DNA of 64,000 bases. Source: Isoetes taiwanensis (Eukaryota; Streptophyta; Lycopodiopsida; Isoetales; Isoetaceae). Below are positions 1-12,805 of the stretch, piece by piece. Within the stretch, counting starts at the first letter, position 1. Each line of letters opens with the position of its first letter. The position numbers and the translations under genes are program-made. The stretch spans positions 188,001 to 252,000 of the forward strand of contig JAJEKV010000374.1 in the NCBI GenBank assembly GCA_021234155.1. The letters run 5' to 3'. The notes beneath the pieces were generated by a model that saw nothing but the letters and a program-made list of their open reading frames with translations, did not search any database and was not told the DNA's origin.

Positions 1-2170
1 ATCTTCTTAAAATTCATAGGAACCTCATAAATAGATATGCAAGCTTTATTAGCAGGTCAAAGAATCCCCCATATCTAATATACGTCTCATCAGATACAAA
101 ATAGAAAGATCCATTATCATATGCTCCTTTCAGTTGAATTATAAGAATTGCATATTGCTTCATATGCATTTTTATTTGGCTGCAGATTCCACTTTCAGAG
201 CTAATCCCACTTTCAGAGGTGATGCCCAGCTTCAGATAAAGTCATACACGTTGTTGCCAACAACTGCATCATAGTCATAACAAGTTGTTTTTTGGTCAAA
301 GAACACTTCCTCAATGAAGAGGCGTTTGCATGCTTGAATTGCCAAGCAAGAATCATAAGATAGAACATTGAGTTTGGCGCTCACTCTCATTTTATATGTT
401 CTATGGAAGCAAAAGCTATTCTATTATAATGATGTTAGGATGGAAGGTCATTGTTAACTTATGCACAAATTTATGAAGAAATTCTGTATGTCTATAATGT
501 AATTGACGTATTGCTATAGTCTATAGTTATGGTGGAAGAACAAAGTTAGTGGATATTCTTACCTTAATTATGAAATATGTTTCCTATATTTAGATATGAT
601 TCTATTCGATGCTTGGAAGGTAGAAAATACATGTAATAGAGCAGAAAGGTGGAAGAACATCTTTAAGTTTTTTGCTTCCTTGAAAATATAGGTAATGCCA
701 TTCATAATTGTTTTTTAGTTCTTTGCTTTCTTGAAAATATAAATAGCGTCACTCATAATTGTTTTGTATTTTAGTGCTATTGCCTTGCTACATTATGTAC
801 CAAGGTAGATTTCCACTATTCTTTAGAGCTTTGACTCATTCAAGCTCATGCTGCTATTTTGATAGCTAGCTCCAAGAGCTAGATGTGTATTTTATAAGAA
901 AACCATCCAAAAAGCACCCTTAAGACGTCACGGTGTAGGAGTAAAAGACTTCATTGATGTCCCATATAACTTTGAAAAAACATGTCATATTATACATTAA
1001 ACCTAGCAGTCCCATACGAGAGCTTATAGACATTGTCCTATCAATCAGTCATATTTCATTTCCAAATGAATTTAGAGATTGTAGTGTCCCTTTATGATGC
1101 TATTGGGCTTTGCTCTAATGTCTACATGATAGCTTTAGAGATGCGAAATATTGGGCATATGCCCTTTGTAAGATCTACAAGATGTACATCAAGAGGCATT
1201 ACCAAAAACTTAAAAATTGCAAATTGAATAAATGCAACTAATAATGAGCCAAGTCTAGGCCTAAAGCATGGGAATGTCCAATGTAATCACAAGATGTGGG
1301 GCATGAATGCGCCACATTTATTTAAAGTATAGAAGCAAATGGATAAGTTTGTGAGTAGTGAAACTAAATGCAAATTAGATGAGTTGTGGCAATGGCGCAT
1401 ATTTCATCTTTATGCATATGATTTGTGTAAGAGTTCAATGCAAGGCAATTAAGCAATGTTAATTTTTTTTTGCATATTATTTGTGCAACAATTCGATACA
1501 AAATGAATCCCATCATGTATTGGGGGCATTTTTATTGTCATTAGGCAAAAGAAATACATGTACCTAATCTTTCTAATGCAAAACCCTATAAAGTTCCATT
1601 GGCTCCCTCTCAAATCTGCAAACTATTGTATATAAATTTCATGGTGGCCTACAATAAAATTGCACTCCCTCTCAAATCTGCAAAATATTGTACACATGTT
1701 TACAATTTCATGGTGGCCTACAATAAAATTGTACCTACGCCCGTTGCAAAAAGTATACTCATACGACGAGGTCTCATTTGTAAGCGCCATAAAGAAAATT
1801 GTATTTTTTGAAAGCGAAGTCCATGGACATCACTAATTAGATGGATTATGCCCAAGTGACGAAATGCTACACATTCTACAAGAAATGGGATTATGCTGCA
1901 ATTGTAATGGCTATATCAAGTTATTTTGCATTCTTAATGTGGTAAAAAGTTGGCAGATGATGTGAAATTAAGTGGCACTTTAATGGCATAAACATGGAGT
2001 TGGAGAGGCACATTGACTGGCACTTTAATGACATTAGCAAGTAGTTGGGGACTCTCCTTCTCTTCTCCTCCCCAAAAGCCACATTTTCTAGCCAAAGTTC
2101 AACAATCTCCCTCCTCCCCTCCCCTATCAAGTTGTTACTAAAGCCCGGCAACGCCGGGCACCATAACTAG
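1..2170 (+). mobile_element. Helitron, 3' part (5' end outside window or unrecognised)
   Basis: The right end has the standard Helitron 3' terminus. A short hairpin (GCCCGGC, loop AAC, GCCGGGC; 2143-2159) is followed eight bases later by CTAG (2167-2170) and a host T. The same arrangement ends the two other Helitrons in this window. No Helitron-type 5' start (A|TC with TCCTATAT...) was found before it, so the element probably starts outside the window. The interior is A+T-rich and holds no recognisable Rep/helicase or captured gene. It contains two short tandem duplications, at about 661-770 and about 1605-1735. Probably non-autonomous. Confidence 0.65.
2143..2170 (+). other. Helitron 3' hairpin and CTAG terminus
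   Basis: A seven-bp G+C stem with an AAC loop is followed by ACCATAA and CTAG; the next base is T. The stem sequence is a compensated variant of the one at 5948-5964: both strands of the stem differ together, as expected of a selected hairpin. Confidence 0.75.
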
Positions 2171-3514
2171 TTTAGGTTAAATTTTAAATCTAATATTGTT
2201 AAATACATTCGACTTATTGGCCATATGCATCAAACTATCATTAATATATTACAAGAAATTTATCGCGGCGGCCTTCCTGCAAAGGAGGGTTTGTGTATCT
2301 GTGGAATGGTGTGAAAGATGTTATTCAAACGCAAAAGGGATTTTATATCTTTGGATGCGAGAGATGTTCTTGAAATGCAAAGGTGGATTTTTATATCTTT
2401 TGGCTGTGCCACAGGCTATGGAGCAGTGCTTCATTATCAAGTTGTTCTATAAAGGAACAATAAACATTTGGAGATGCAAGGTATATACCCCAACTTGACA
2501 ATCATTAAAGACTAGAAGTAGGAGGGCAGCAGGGGATGTCAGATCTGAAATGATATGGTGCTCTAGGACCGATTTGGCTAATTTTTTTAGCATCAAGGCA
2601 GCTAATGTCATAGTACCCATAAGATAACTGAGCAGTAGAGTGATCAATGAGCAGAAGCAATGTATGTAACAGGCAAACCAAGATTTGCCAGTTTTTTAAA
2701 ATGGAAATAAGACTTTCACATCCATTTCCAAAGCTCAGCTTAGCTCCCTTTAGGCAGATGCCAGAGTGCCAGAAGATCTGCTCATGCACCAAGCTAGTGC
2801 AGAATTTCCTAACTAGCCATTTTAACCAGTTTTGCACATAGTACTCTGGAAGCTTTGACTTATACAAAGAATAGTAGATTCACGAAAATTGTTTGGAAGC
2901 ACTAGAGTGGACTTCATGTAAGTTATTGAATCAAAATTTTACTTGATAACTCAAATGAACTCATGGAGTGGAACTTTGAGATGTAGAAAATGGATTATAT
3001 GAAACTATGGAGGTTTGGCGTGCGTGCCATTTTTTCTTATTGTTGCTTTGTGATTTTCTAGTTGAAACCGGAGGGCAAGTCTTTGTGCAGAACACCTTGT
3101 TTTTTCTCATTGTTGCTTTGTGATTATCTAGTTGAAACCGGGGGGCAAGTCTTTGCGCAGAACACCTTGTGTATAAGGCACTGGCATCTGTCAGAATATG
3201 CATAAATATATACTCATAGTTCTACTACATAATTCACCCATGGGCTTCTTTATTCTTCCAATAGTACTGCGGCTTAGATATTGCATGGGCCAAGTTAACG
3301 CTAGGGATGAAGCTCAATCTTCTTCTTGTTCTTGTCCATTGCATTTTTCGGAGGTGGATCATAAAGGGGTATCTTTTTCAGGTATATCAGAATCACTCTT
3401 GGACATGGATTGTGTAATGGTGTTCTTACTTTTACTCCACACTTGGGTGAATTGTGCTGAAATGTTTAGGTCATCAGGCTATTATGAGCCACAAATAAAT
3501 GTTTTTACATACTA
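2171..3514. other. Unrecognised A+T-rich sequence between two Helitrons
   Basis: Only short open frames, none with a recognisable motif. The one structured feature is the 70-bp tandem duplication annotated separately. Probably old non-coding or transposon-derived DNA. Confidence 0.4.
3031..3170 (+). repeat. 70-bp tandem duplication
   Basis: Two adjacent 70-bp copies (3031-3100 and 3101-3170) differ at only a few positions. Each contains TAGTTGAAACCGG and ends in CAGAACACCTTGT. Confidence 0.8.
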
Positions 3515-5975
3515 TCCTATATTATAAAGTTTTAGTGTATGTCGTGCATAAAACCCTAAAACTTTCGACGGCCCAGATTTGATGAAATCAATGGAAGAGA
3601 TGACGCCACGTAAGATTCTAGGGTTTTTTTTGGCCAGGGTTAGCGAGGGCACCTTCAAGCTAGGGCGGCAGTAGCACCTTCGAGCTGCTAGCTCCTCCTC
3701 CAGTAAGCAAAGCACGTATCTATAGATGCAACATCGTAAGAAAGAAAGAAGAAGCACAGTTTAGGGCGCCCGACGGGTCTACTCTTAGAAAGCACTATCA
3801 ATCTATCTTACAGAAAGCATGGAGCTTTCTGCTTCAAGTACCCACAGCGGCAGCTACGCATTGGCTATGGCAAAAAGCCCTACATCACTGTCTTTATTTT
3901 TACGTTTGTATTGTCGATGCCCCCGCGCTTCGCTGGTAGATGGAGTTGCCGCTTTTTATGAAGGATCTTTTTGTTCCAATGATTTAGTTTATACGTTATT
4001 TGGGGTGCATTTCCTGTGGCAAGAAGGGGTTACATTTAAGGAGGAGTTCGAATAGCATGGCATGTATATTTCGAACTAAGCCATGAAGCCATGGTTTAAC
4101 CCCTGTTAACCACGGGAATTGACTTCCAAGCTATTGAAGGTACATCAAGATTTGGCAGAAACTGTAGTTTTTGCTAAGCGAAGCTAAATGATGTTCTAAC
4201 AAGCAAGAGAGCTTGCTGAAAATATGTATTCTGACGTTGAAGTACGGGTCACACCCATAAGAACTCAAAATCTCTTTGGTAAGTGACCTTTATTTTTTTT
4301 TACTGTAACCATATGTAGATGGAAAAAAAGCTTAGGATTTTAGCATTGCTCAGGTGAGAAGGGTCAAAGGATCAGAGAATTGACATCTTTCCTCTAGAAG
4401 AGGCTTAGCTTTCCTGAAAATAGTGTCGATTCTTTATGCCAAGAAAGGGAGCAACCATGTGTCTATTTGCAATTGCTGAGGCAGAGTCTTTGCAATGTAA
4501 ATTGCTTCATGGGCTGGCTGAGTGCTCCATTTATTAGTAAATATGAGCTCTATTTCAGAGCATGCTATGGTGTTTTTAGACTTATCATGGAAAGTGGTGC
4601 CAAGGTTTGTGAGATAAATTTGAATTAGCTCTGCCATATTGCTTACAACAGAGTTGAAATTATCTTCTCTAAGTCGTGGGCAGATGCTTATGTAGGTTAT
4701 CATCAGTGGTTATTGCAGTGCTGCAAGACATGTCCTTTTATATCAGGTAAGTGTAATTGAATTTGTTTGCTATTAGTTTCTGAGAATCAAGACACAATTA
4801 TTTGTGGAATTTCACAGGGTGTGTTGGGAATAAAGGTTAAGATCACGTTAAGGATAAACAAGGTCACATGACACCAGTACTTATTTTATTTTTGTAGGTC
4901 TCAACGGTTCCTGGTGACCTCTACTGGGCTTTGTAGAGTATATCTTTCAAAGTACCTTATTCAAATGTAATATCAACTCATGGTTATCCCCATAGTGGAG
5001 GATGGACCTAAGATGGTAAAAGATGTTACTTCTATTTTCTGTGATGTAATTTCATGTTTTGCGCATTAACTAAGGGGGGAACCATTGCCTATTTCATTCT
5101 TTATGAAAATGCGAAGGAGGTAGACCTGTAGCATGCATATGCCCATTGTCCTTAATAAGAAGTTGGGGCTAGTTTGTTTGGATGCCCAAAGTTTTAAAGA
5201 TAACAAATTGTTGTGGCTAGATAACTGAAATGTATTTGAACATTTAATAACATACACCATGTATTTAAAATGAACATACCTGAATAAGAAAAAATAACTT
5301 GCAAAATGGGAAACAGAGTAGAGAAAAGTATATATCTATCAAACATGAAATAAAATAATTTGCAAAATGAGGAACATGGCAAACATTTAATGGCACAAAT
5401 AAGTTTAATTTATTGGATGCCAAACAATAGAGGATGTTTGTGTTTGTTGCCTTCCTAATCATTATGGTAACTAATCATTATGGTAATCAAGATTGAAGAG
5501 CATTTTATTTTAGACAACCAAAAAATACACAGAGCAATTGCAAAAACATGAGCGAGCATTATTTACATGTTCCTAACTCAAACCCAACCCAAGCCCAACA
5601 CGACAAATACGGAGAGGAATTGCAAAAACAAAACATGAATAATTGAGCGACCAACATTTACAGGTTTCTAACTCAAGCCCAACAATAATTAATGAGCGAC
5701 CATCATTTACAGGTTCCTAACTCAAGCCCAGCACGATACTCTTTATTACTATTGCGAATTGAGTGCCTTTCCATATGGCATTATAAATTAGTGAAACATG
5801 TCAATTTTTTATGGTTTTTTAAATATAGAGGCAACAAAAAACGCAAGGATCTTTATAGCAAAAGTTAGAAATAATATAATTAAGTCAATTTAGAAACATA
5901 ACTAAGGCAAATTGACACGTTCTAACGTTTACATATTTTCAAATTATGCCCAGCAACGCTGGGCACGGTAACTAG
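3515..5975 (+). mobile_element. Complete non-autonomous Helitron (2.46 kb)
   Basis: The 5' end starts with TC after an A (3514) and reads TCCTATATTATAAAG. The 3' end is a hairpin (GCCCAGC, loop AAC, GCTGGGC; 5948-5964) followed by CTAG (5972-5975) and a host T. Both termini match those of the minus-strand Helitron at 30551-33954, so they belong to one family. The inside has only short frames and I recognised no Rep/helicase. Two frames (3819-4055 plus, 4434-4703 minus) are long for such A+T-rich DNA and could be captured exons, but I cannot name them. Confidence 0.85.
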
Positions 5976-6630
5976 TTATTAATAAAAATATAAAAAGCTT
6001 GACTTCAAAAAAAAAAAAAATAATAATTCACCCATGGTGGTTCTAATACATAGTTCTAGCGATGGCCAATATTTCGTGCACTTGGTCAATATTTAAGACA
6101 TTCCTGCACTTGTGTATGCAATTCATATAAACTATCCAAAAATATCTTGGAAAGTGGATTGTCTCCAATGCACACGGCTCAGAAGTACTAAAATTGGCTT
6201 GGTGGTTCTCATTTTTTTTGCTTTTTTCAGAAGTACTAAAATTGGCTATGGTGGTTCTCATTTTTTTTGCTTTTTTCCTTGGCATTCAGGCTTTTTCCTT
6301 GGCCATGAAACCGAGTCTCTGCGCCAGAGATTACAGTGGGTTTGCACATACAACGAAATGATTAAAATGCAAAATCAATAAAACGTGCATGGTAAAGTGA
6401 TCTGTTTGTTTCCTCCCTATTCAGTCTATGTGGCTAAAACAATAACAGTGCATCATTAAGAGTTGACTTTCAATGCTCATCTTTCTTAAACTATGCACAA
6501 AATGGTGTCGCTGCTTGCGAACCGCAGTGGTCTGGCTTAAATTCTGCTAGCATAACATGTGTAGTGTGCAGATTTTGTTGGCTTTGCACAAGAAACTTGA
6601 TTTTATGGGGTTGCTTGCTTATACCGCATG
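5976..6630. other. Unrecognised sequence downstream of Helitron
   Basis: Contains a 14-base A-run near 6007 and a local duplication of about 50 bp (about 6180-6275) in which AGAAGTACTAAAATTGGCT recurs. No coding feature is supported. Confidence 0.4.
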
Positions 6631-6634
6631 TTGC

Positions 6635-6954
6635 TTATACCGCAATATTTATGAATGCCACAGCTTCAAAATTTGACCTTGCTATAATAAAGTTGAGACT
6701 GCATATCCTGATGCAAAAGATCAAACAGGAACATCTGCAAAGCTGCTTATGCCACAAACATAGCATTCCGTACACCACATTACGGTTAGGCATATCTAGA
6801 AATATTTCAAGAGCCCCTTTTAACTGCTTATGGCTTTCATAAACCCACAATCATAGCATTCCATAGTCATCTTTGCAAACATGTCAAGTGCACCAGTAAG
6901 CAAACAAAAAGATTCAGTCAGGTCTTCAAACTTAGTATTGCCTTTGCGAGCCAT
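6635..6954 (-). pseudogene. Pentatricopeptide-repeat (PPR)-like relic
   Basis: On the minus strand two adjacent stretches resemble PPR helices: LTGALDMFAKM (about 6865-6905) and KGALEIFLDMPNRNVV (about 6785-6830). The second fits the plant PLS-class pattern in which ALEIF is followed by MP-RNVV. PPR proteins of this kind bind organellar RNA. The two repeats lie in different frames and no further repeats or E/DYW domain are seen, so this is at most a decayed fragment. The motif is short and could be chance similarity. A profile search of the two stretches would settle it. Confidence 0.35.
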
Positions 6955-7477
6955 TTATTTAGCTGGTTTGTTATCAAATTCCAATCCCGCTAAGCAAAAA
7001 TCTTCCAGCAATATGCAACAGATACAACCAATAACTTAAATAGGACTTCTTCATTTAGTTCTCATGGTTGTAGCTCATTCCCACATGCTTTTTTGGCTGG
7101 GAACAAGAGATCTTGTTCTTTTTTACTCATAGCAGCACTAGAGGCTGCAAGGATAGCAATGGCTCCACCACATGGATTTAAGAAAAGCATGCTACTGCAG
7201 CTTCTACTTTATTAATTATTTTTGCAAATATCAATCGTTAGTTCAAATTCTCAAAAGTAAAATGCAATCTTTATCATGGAATTTACCAGTGGGCTTGGGT
7301 AAGATTCCAAGGTAGCAAAGACAGTGAGATGCTAGCAAGAACAGTTGCTGCAGCAAAGATGCCTGACAAAATAAAATATATATATGCACGGATCAAACAT
7401 GAAGAAATTTGTATATATGAAGAGAAAATTACTTAACATAGAGCAAAAAGGGAGAATTAGCTACATGAACATTACCT

Positions 7478-7480
<3 letters not shown>

Positions 7481-7512
<32 letters not shown>

Positions 7513-7850
7513 AAGGCAAGCTATTTTTAATTTATAGTAGTAAATGGTACATGACCTTATCAGAGGCTCCACAATAGGCCTGCTAGGAATTTTTATAAGC
7601 ACTTGGTCACCAGATAGAAAGCATTTAACCATGTAATGATCCCTTAATGGATCAGATAGTAATTCTGCACTATAACCCAGATGCGTGAGCAGAAAATAGC
7701 ATAACTCCAAGACAACCATTCGAAGCAGGAAATCTTGTGACAGACTGAAGACAAGACACCACCTAAAGCTCCACCCCGAAGATTCAGGTAGATGGAAACA
7801 AGTGCAAGGAGGCTTCCTTCCGCGCGTTAACTTGGACCTGCAATCCCACA
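7481..7850 (-). mobile_element. Candidate retroposed insertion, minus strand, with poly(A) tail
   Basis: A run of 31 T residues (7481-7511) read on the minus strand is a poly(A) tail at the end of about 340 bp with an open frame and no introns. This suggests retroposition: a 5'-truncated LINE, SINE or processed transcript. No flanking direct repeat was found by eye and the source sequence is not recognised. A simple T-rich microsatellite is the alternative. Confidence 0.3.
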
Positions 7851-9192
7851 TGCATCAAGGTACTACAGGGAGGGCAGCTACACTTTTCCAGGAAGTACTA
7901 AGCGCAGAGCCCTCGCCTTCTTCTCCAAACACACATGTCTCTAAGGCCCTCCCCAAATGGGTGGTCCACATCTCTTACACTTGCTCCCATTTTCCTGCTG
8001 AGTTTCTGTCTCCCTTGAACTCGTATATGTCACTCAATCCTCCCGTACCAAGTGACAACTAGATCTCCTACCTGTTCCTGATCACTTATCACTATGCTTT
8101 CACTAAATCCCACATCATCTCCTTCCAGCTGAGATGGAAGCGGGCCAACATAAAGGAAGAGACCTCCCTTCAAGCTGCAGGTGCTAGAAATCAGCAACAA
8201 TCATGGCTAATCATGAACAAAACTGGGCTGGCACAAGTCACCAAAGCTCTCCACAACAATAAGCATTGCTCCGGCTAAAGTTTACCATGCTTGAAATGTC
8301 TTCTTTGTGCACCCTTAAGTGACTGCGAATGATTTCACACAAAGGGGACTACTCAATAACAAGAAAACTAACTACATCCCAACTCTATTCATGTCGCCGT
8401 AAGCTTTCAAAAAAAAAGTGTCCTTAGATGCCGGCTAAATAAATCCAAATGCCCTCCTCTCTCTACCCTGCCTGTAGCAAATAGAATCTTGACATATCCA
8501 AAAGCTAACACTAGTGCAAAGAAGGAACACAAGTAACCGGGGATCGCCACAATCTAAGCTCACATTTGCCCCAACTAGTTCCAATGTAATAACACATGAA
8601 CTTGAAAGAAAGAAAATATCCTTCATGTTTCGAATAGAAAAAACTCAACCAACTGATGATGCTGACATACCTTTCCTGAAATGAGAACCAAATCCGGGTA
8701 CCTTGAGTCTGTAAGCTGCAGTGAGTGCAGCTTTCTTTCTTGCTACAGTGAGTGCAGCATTCTACAAAGCTACAACGGATGCAGCATAACCTCCTGACCT
8801 GAATCTGAGAAGTTTGACTAAGAACACACATCAAGAAAAGGCGAAAGGCATACCACACTGATTGAGATTTTCCAGAGCTTTCCATTCTGGTTTACTCGCA
8901 GAAGAAAAGGTGAGGTAGCTTCTCTGACCATAATCTTGGGCTGAAGAGCTTCAAATCCGCCATAGCCAAAGGTAGTTCTGAAGTATAGCCTTGTAAACTG
9001 CTCTAGTAGAAAGAACAAACACCACCACAAAATAATAACCCTAGGTTGCAAATACAACAATCTAACTTTAACTGTACATAAGTAACAGATTCTCCCTTGG
9101 AGACTGGAAGCTCTTCCGGCACCCTTTGTTACCCCTTGTACTCTGCCAATTGAATGATTAATTACCGAAAAACAGTCGACGAGTGCACATGT

Positions 9193-9345
9193 ACATGCAA
9201 AAAATAGAGAGTCGCCATTCGCAGGAGCCCGAAAGATAAAGACTAATCGATGAAGAAGTTCTTAGTCATACATGCAAAAAATAGAGAGTCCCATTTGCAG
9301 GAGCCCGAAAGATAAAGACTAATCGATGAAGAAGTTCTTAGTCGC
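9193..9345 (+). repeat. 77-bp tandem duplication
   Basis: Two adjacent copies begin with ACATGCAAAAAATAGAGAG (9193 and 9270) and both run through GATGAAGAAGTTCTTAGTC. They differ by a few substitutions and one indel. Confidence 0.8.
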
Positions 9346-9750
9346 CTGCTCGAAGAGCACCTTCTAGAAGAAGGGATTCTGGAGCGATGAAGTGAGGTAG
9401 GATATGGTCCGAGAAAAAATGCAGGTCTTACTATATGCATGCAAAGCGGAGCACCGTCTCTATGGATTTGATCTAATGGGATTTGTATTTCCAGATTCAA
9501 TTTCAGAAGTATTGCATGCCAAACTAACAGGGAAACTCGAGTTCCAAGGGCATGTCACGGAACCATTGACAGATCAATAAAAAGGATATGGAATCCACAC
9601 ACCATGGAACTAATGACTATGAAATATGGAACACACACAATATCTGGGGAAGTGCAACTTTCTGGAATAAACCTGAACCAGCCTTTTAAACACATCAATT
9701 CACGGGATCATTGTAACTATTGAATCGATAAATAAGAAAAAGAAGCTTAC

Positions 9751-9836
9751 CAATTGGGGTCATTTGTGAATGACATCCCGGCTTCTACTGATTCAAAGCT
9801 CCAAAAGCTTAACCGCAACTCAAAATCGTAGCTCAT
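9751..9836 (-). CDS. Possible first coding exon of an unrecognised gene
   Basis: On the minus strand an ATG at 9836 opens a short frame (starting MSYDFELRLSFW) that ends at a strong donor, G|GTAAGC, at 9751/9750. A convincing acceptor (TTGCAG|GTCC) exists further along at about 7845, but I could not link the exons with confidence or recognise the product. The sequence upstream, to about 10.2 kb, would be promoter or 5'UTR. This could equally be chance. Confidence 0.2.
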
Positions 9837-10883
9837 TTCTCGCAAGCGCAAATCTACAGATGTTTAAGGATAGGATCTCCCCGGGTTTGAACAGCAATAT
9901 GAGAAAAGAAACGGAGATATAAAGATTGCAGAGTCTTTGAACATGAATCGCATTCATCGAGAGGAAATCGTGAAGCGTAATCGAATGGTTCTATTGCAAA
10001 AAAAACCAGAAGCTGGAGAGAATTTTTCCGGTTTAAGAAGCCCCATTTTCTGCGCAGGAGCAACTCCGCAAGCAAAGCAGAGAAGCCCGTCTGTCCAGCC
10101 TGGGATCTAGAAGTCCGTCCGTCTGCTTCTAGAAGCAGGCTGCTGAGATTGGAAAAAAAAGTGTTCGACATCTTACTGAGATACTATTCCTCTGCCGCAA
10201 CACAAGAAACTGAACAGTATTTGACGTCGCTTCCCAAATCCGGCAATGGCGGTGCAATCTATCTAACTCCGGACCTCCAACTTTCCTTGATGATTGATGA
10301 TGCTGGGATAGCTACACATGGCACACTCCACTGCATCTAGATTGCGGCGGAGAACCAAGAAAATAAAAAAAAAAGAAAAAAGAAAAATTTGAAACACAAT
10401 TACATATGAGTTGATAATATGCATCACACTATTATTGGTTGGAAGCAAATTTTACTATTATGACAACGATATATGAAATATTCCTTAATTGAATATAAAA
10501 GAAACAATGGCCTACATATTTATGAAGCATCTTTCCCAATATTTCTTTTGATGTGACATCTCTATTTTACGGTCCTTTTTGTCTGCAGGTACTACTCTAT
10601 AGGCCAATTACACAATCAATGTGGACTATCAACCAATTGACTTTGAAGTAGAGGATATTTAAAATTTGTTTACCTATGGGTATTAAGCAGCGTTGGGGAA
10701 ACTTTCAAACCTTGTCTGGAAATTTTCCTACAAGTCATGAACCCATTCGGAATTTACAAAATACAACCGGAAGCTCCCTGCTACTAATACTCAAACCGGA
10801 AATGATATAAAATCCACATTTAATTTTCTCTCTTTTTAAACGATGTAAATTGCTCCCAATAACAAATACATTAGTTAGGGGCA
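9837..10883. other. No feature recognised
   Basis: The sequence between the possible exon at 9.8 kb and the LINE target site. It holds purine- and T-rich stretches and short frames without motifs. Confidence 0.35.
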
Positions 10884-10899
10884 TCCTTATACAAGTCAA
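10884..10899 (+). repeat. LINE target-site duplication, left copy
   Basis: TCCTTATACAAGTCAA is present here and again at 39709-39724, directly after the LINE poly(A) tail. The match is 16 of 16. ATGCACAT also follows both copies at slightly different distances (ending at 10910 on the left), so the original duplication may have been longer, with a later deletion on the left. Confidence 0.85.
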
Positions 10900-11054
10900 G
10901 TTATGCACATTGGCTTTGAGAGAACGGGGGGCGCTCGTCCTGGCGCTGTGAGAACAGGCTCCGCCGCTTTCTGTCATATCTCTCTCCTCGGGTGTCGGAT
11001 TCAGATGTATCTTGGTGCGTTGGAAAGCTCAGACAGTAAGCTTTCCATTGGTGT

Positions 11055-12650
11055 ATGCCTCTAGGCAGTATGGCATCAGCTCCTATGCCGGATGTAGGGT
11101 TTTCAATTTCGGCCTCCTTAACCAATCCTGGTATGCCATCATCTCTTGGTGTTTCTTCTGCTTTGGATTCATCATCTGCAGGGATGTCTATATCTATGGC
11201 TCCCCTCGGGTTGTCATCTAATTCTCGCCTTAATCCTCTTGCCTTTGCCTCTTCTCATCCCGTTCTAGATGTGCAACAATTTCCACCACTTTCTGTTACC
11301 AAGTCTTTGATCGCTTCCTCTGTGCGCCCCATTTTGCCTATGCCTGTTATGGCCTCTTTGCCTTCTCCGTCCGCTGGTCTTTTGCCTTCCCCTTCCTCTT
11401 TGCCTTCTTCATCGGCCAATCTTTTGTCGCCTCATCCTCCTTCTACTTCCTCTTCCTTTTTACGCTACCCCGTCCTCTACCTCGCTCCCTGGACCTCTCG
11501 GCCTGATTTGCTCGTGTTTCCGCGGCACGCTTTTAGTATTTGGATTAAAGCGTGACATGACATCGGTGTTCGGTCCGGCTCTGCGTTGCCGCAGCAGTAA
11601 ATATAATGATGGAGAACAATAAAAAGAGGTATCAAGATATTTAAGCGCAAGCTACGACGATCAAATGGACATTCACCTTCCGATGAGAATGTGTTCTATG
11701 AGGCGCAAGAGTGTTCTAATGCATTTGCTCGTGCTGGAGTTCCGGTTGTTGAAATTGATCATGGTGCACATTTACGGTGCGTTCAAAATTTAGTCTCTCA
11801 TCATCGTGGTCTCAGGACTTTCTTGGTCAATTTCTTGATCTTAGAAGGATGGGTTTTGGCTGAAACAACACCTTCAGAAATTGGGATTGCCTCAACATGA
11901 GTCTTTGAAGGTTCTTGATAAGCAAAATCATTATTTCTTGATCATGTTTGATTCACCTGTAGCAGTTGATAAGTTGGTGGAGCGCGGAGTGGATCCTTTG
12001 TGGGGGCATTATCTTCTCAGATCGTATACACCGGCTTTTGCCCAACAAATCAGGTGCGCTTCGAATGCCATGTTGGTTCGCATTGGAGGATTTTCCTATT
12101 GAAATGCAAATCTCGGACTTCATGATTGCGGTTGCTAGTGGCTTAGGTGTCCACCTTGCTCATTCTATTGTCAATGGTCCGCGTGTGTGTATCTCCCTTC
12201 CTGCCAATGCTTCTCTTCCAAAGTTTGTTGTTGTTAAAAGTGGCCCCCTTTTCTTCAAATATAACCTGTCTCTTATTGATGGTCCTGAGCTTGCTAATAT
12301 GTTTCCAAATGTAGAAGCCTTCTCATCCTATCGTACTAGGCGCTCTACTCCCTCCATTCCCATCGTTTCCTCTGTTCCAACTCATGTGTCTTCCTCTGCT
12401 TCCCCTGATTCTATACCTCCTGCTTCCTCTGTTCCTAGCACTGTATCTCTTGCCTCTGCTCCTCTAGCTCCTCCTCCTTCACCCCCTACCACCACATCTT
12501 CTACCCACTTTTCTGTTGATGAGCATGACACCACTAGCACATTGCACGTGAAACAGAAGTTTGGAGGCCTCATCAGCAGATTGGTCCATTCCCCATATGA
12601 AGAGACTTGCTCGGCGGAGGAATCCCTATGCACCACCACCATCTATCTCT
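11055..12650 (+). pseudogene. LINE ORF1-like protein (DUF4283-like, Pro/Ser-rich)
   Basis: The first third is a Ser/Pro-rich stretch of about 150 residues. Downstream (about 11690-12300, spread over frames) are segments typical of plant L1 ORF1 proteins with a DUF4283-like RNA-binding region: KQNHYFLIMFDSP (about 11920) followed later by PCWFALEDFPIEMQ (about 12090). The C-terminal part (about 12330-12650) is again Pro/Ser/Thr-rich. ORF1 proteins of this class bind the LINE RNA to form the ribonucleoprotein. At least two frameshifts separate the frames 11055-11555, 11881-12102 and 11966-12652. It lies immediately upstream of ORF2. Confidence 0.65.
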
Positions 12651-12805
12651 GAGTGCATTCCTCCTCCTGAGCCTATGTCAGCCACCATTATTACAACACT
12701 CCCTGCGGCATCAAGACAAAATTGGGCAGACCAAGTGGAAAAGGAGCTGCATGCTCATGCTAATTCTATGGATTTGGAGCATCGCCCACCAGACCCTTCT
12801 GCACA

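Larger units (their letters stand above)
6955..9750. other. Mostly unrecognised; poly(T) run and a short duplication inside
   Basis: No confident gene. A 31-base T-run sits at 7481-7511 and a 77-bp tandem duplication at about 9193-9345 (both annotated separately). Several minus-strand frames between 7.4 and 9.1 kb could be UTR or exons of a host gene that begins near 9.8 kb, but no domain is recognisable. Confidence 0.35.

Noticed and set aside
7802-8062. Plus-strand frame of 86 codons, Pro/Ser-rich
   Set aside because: No motif, and it overlaps the candidate minus-strand retro-insert.
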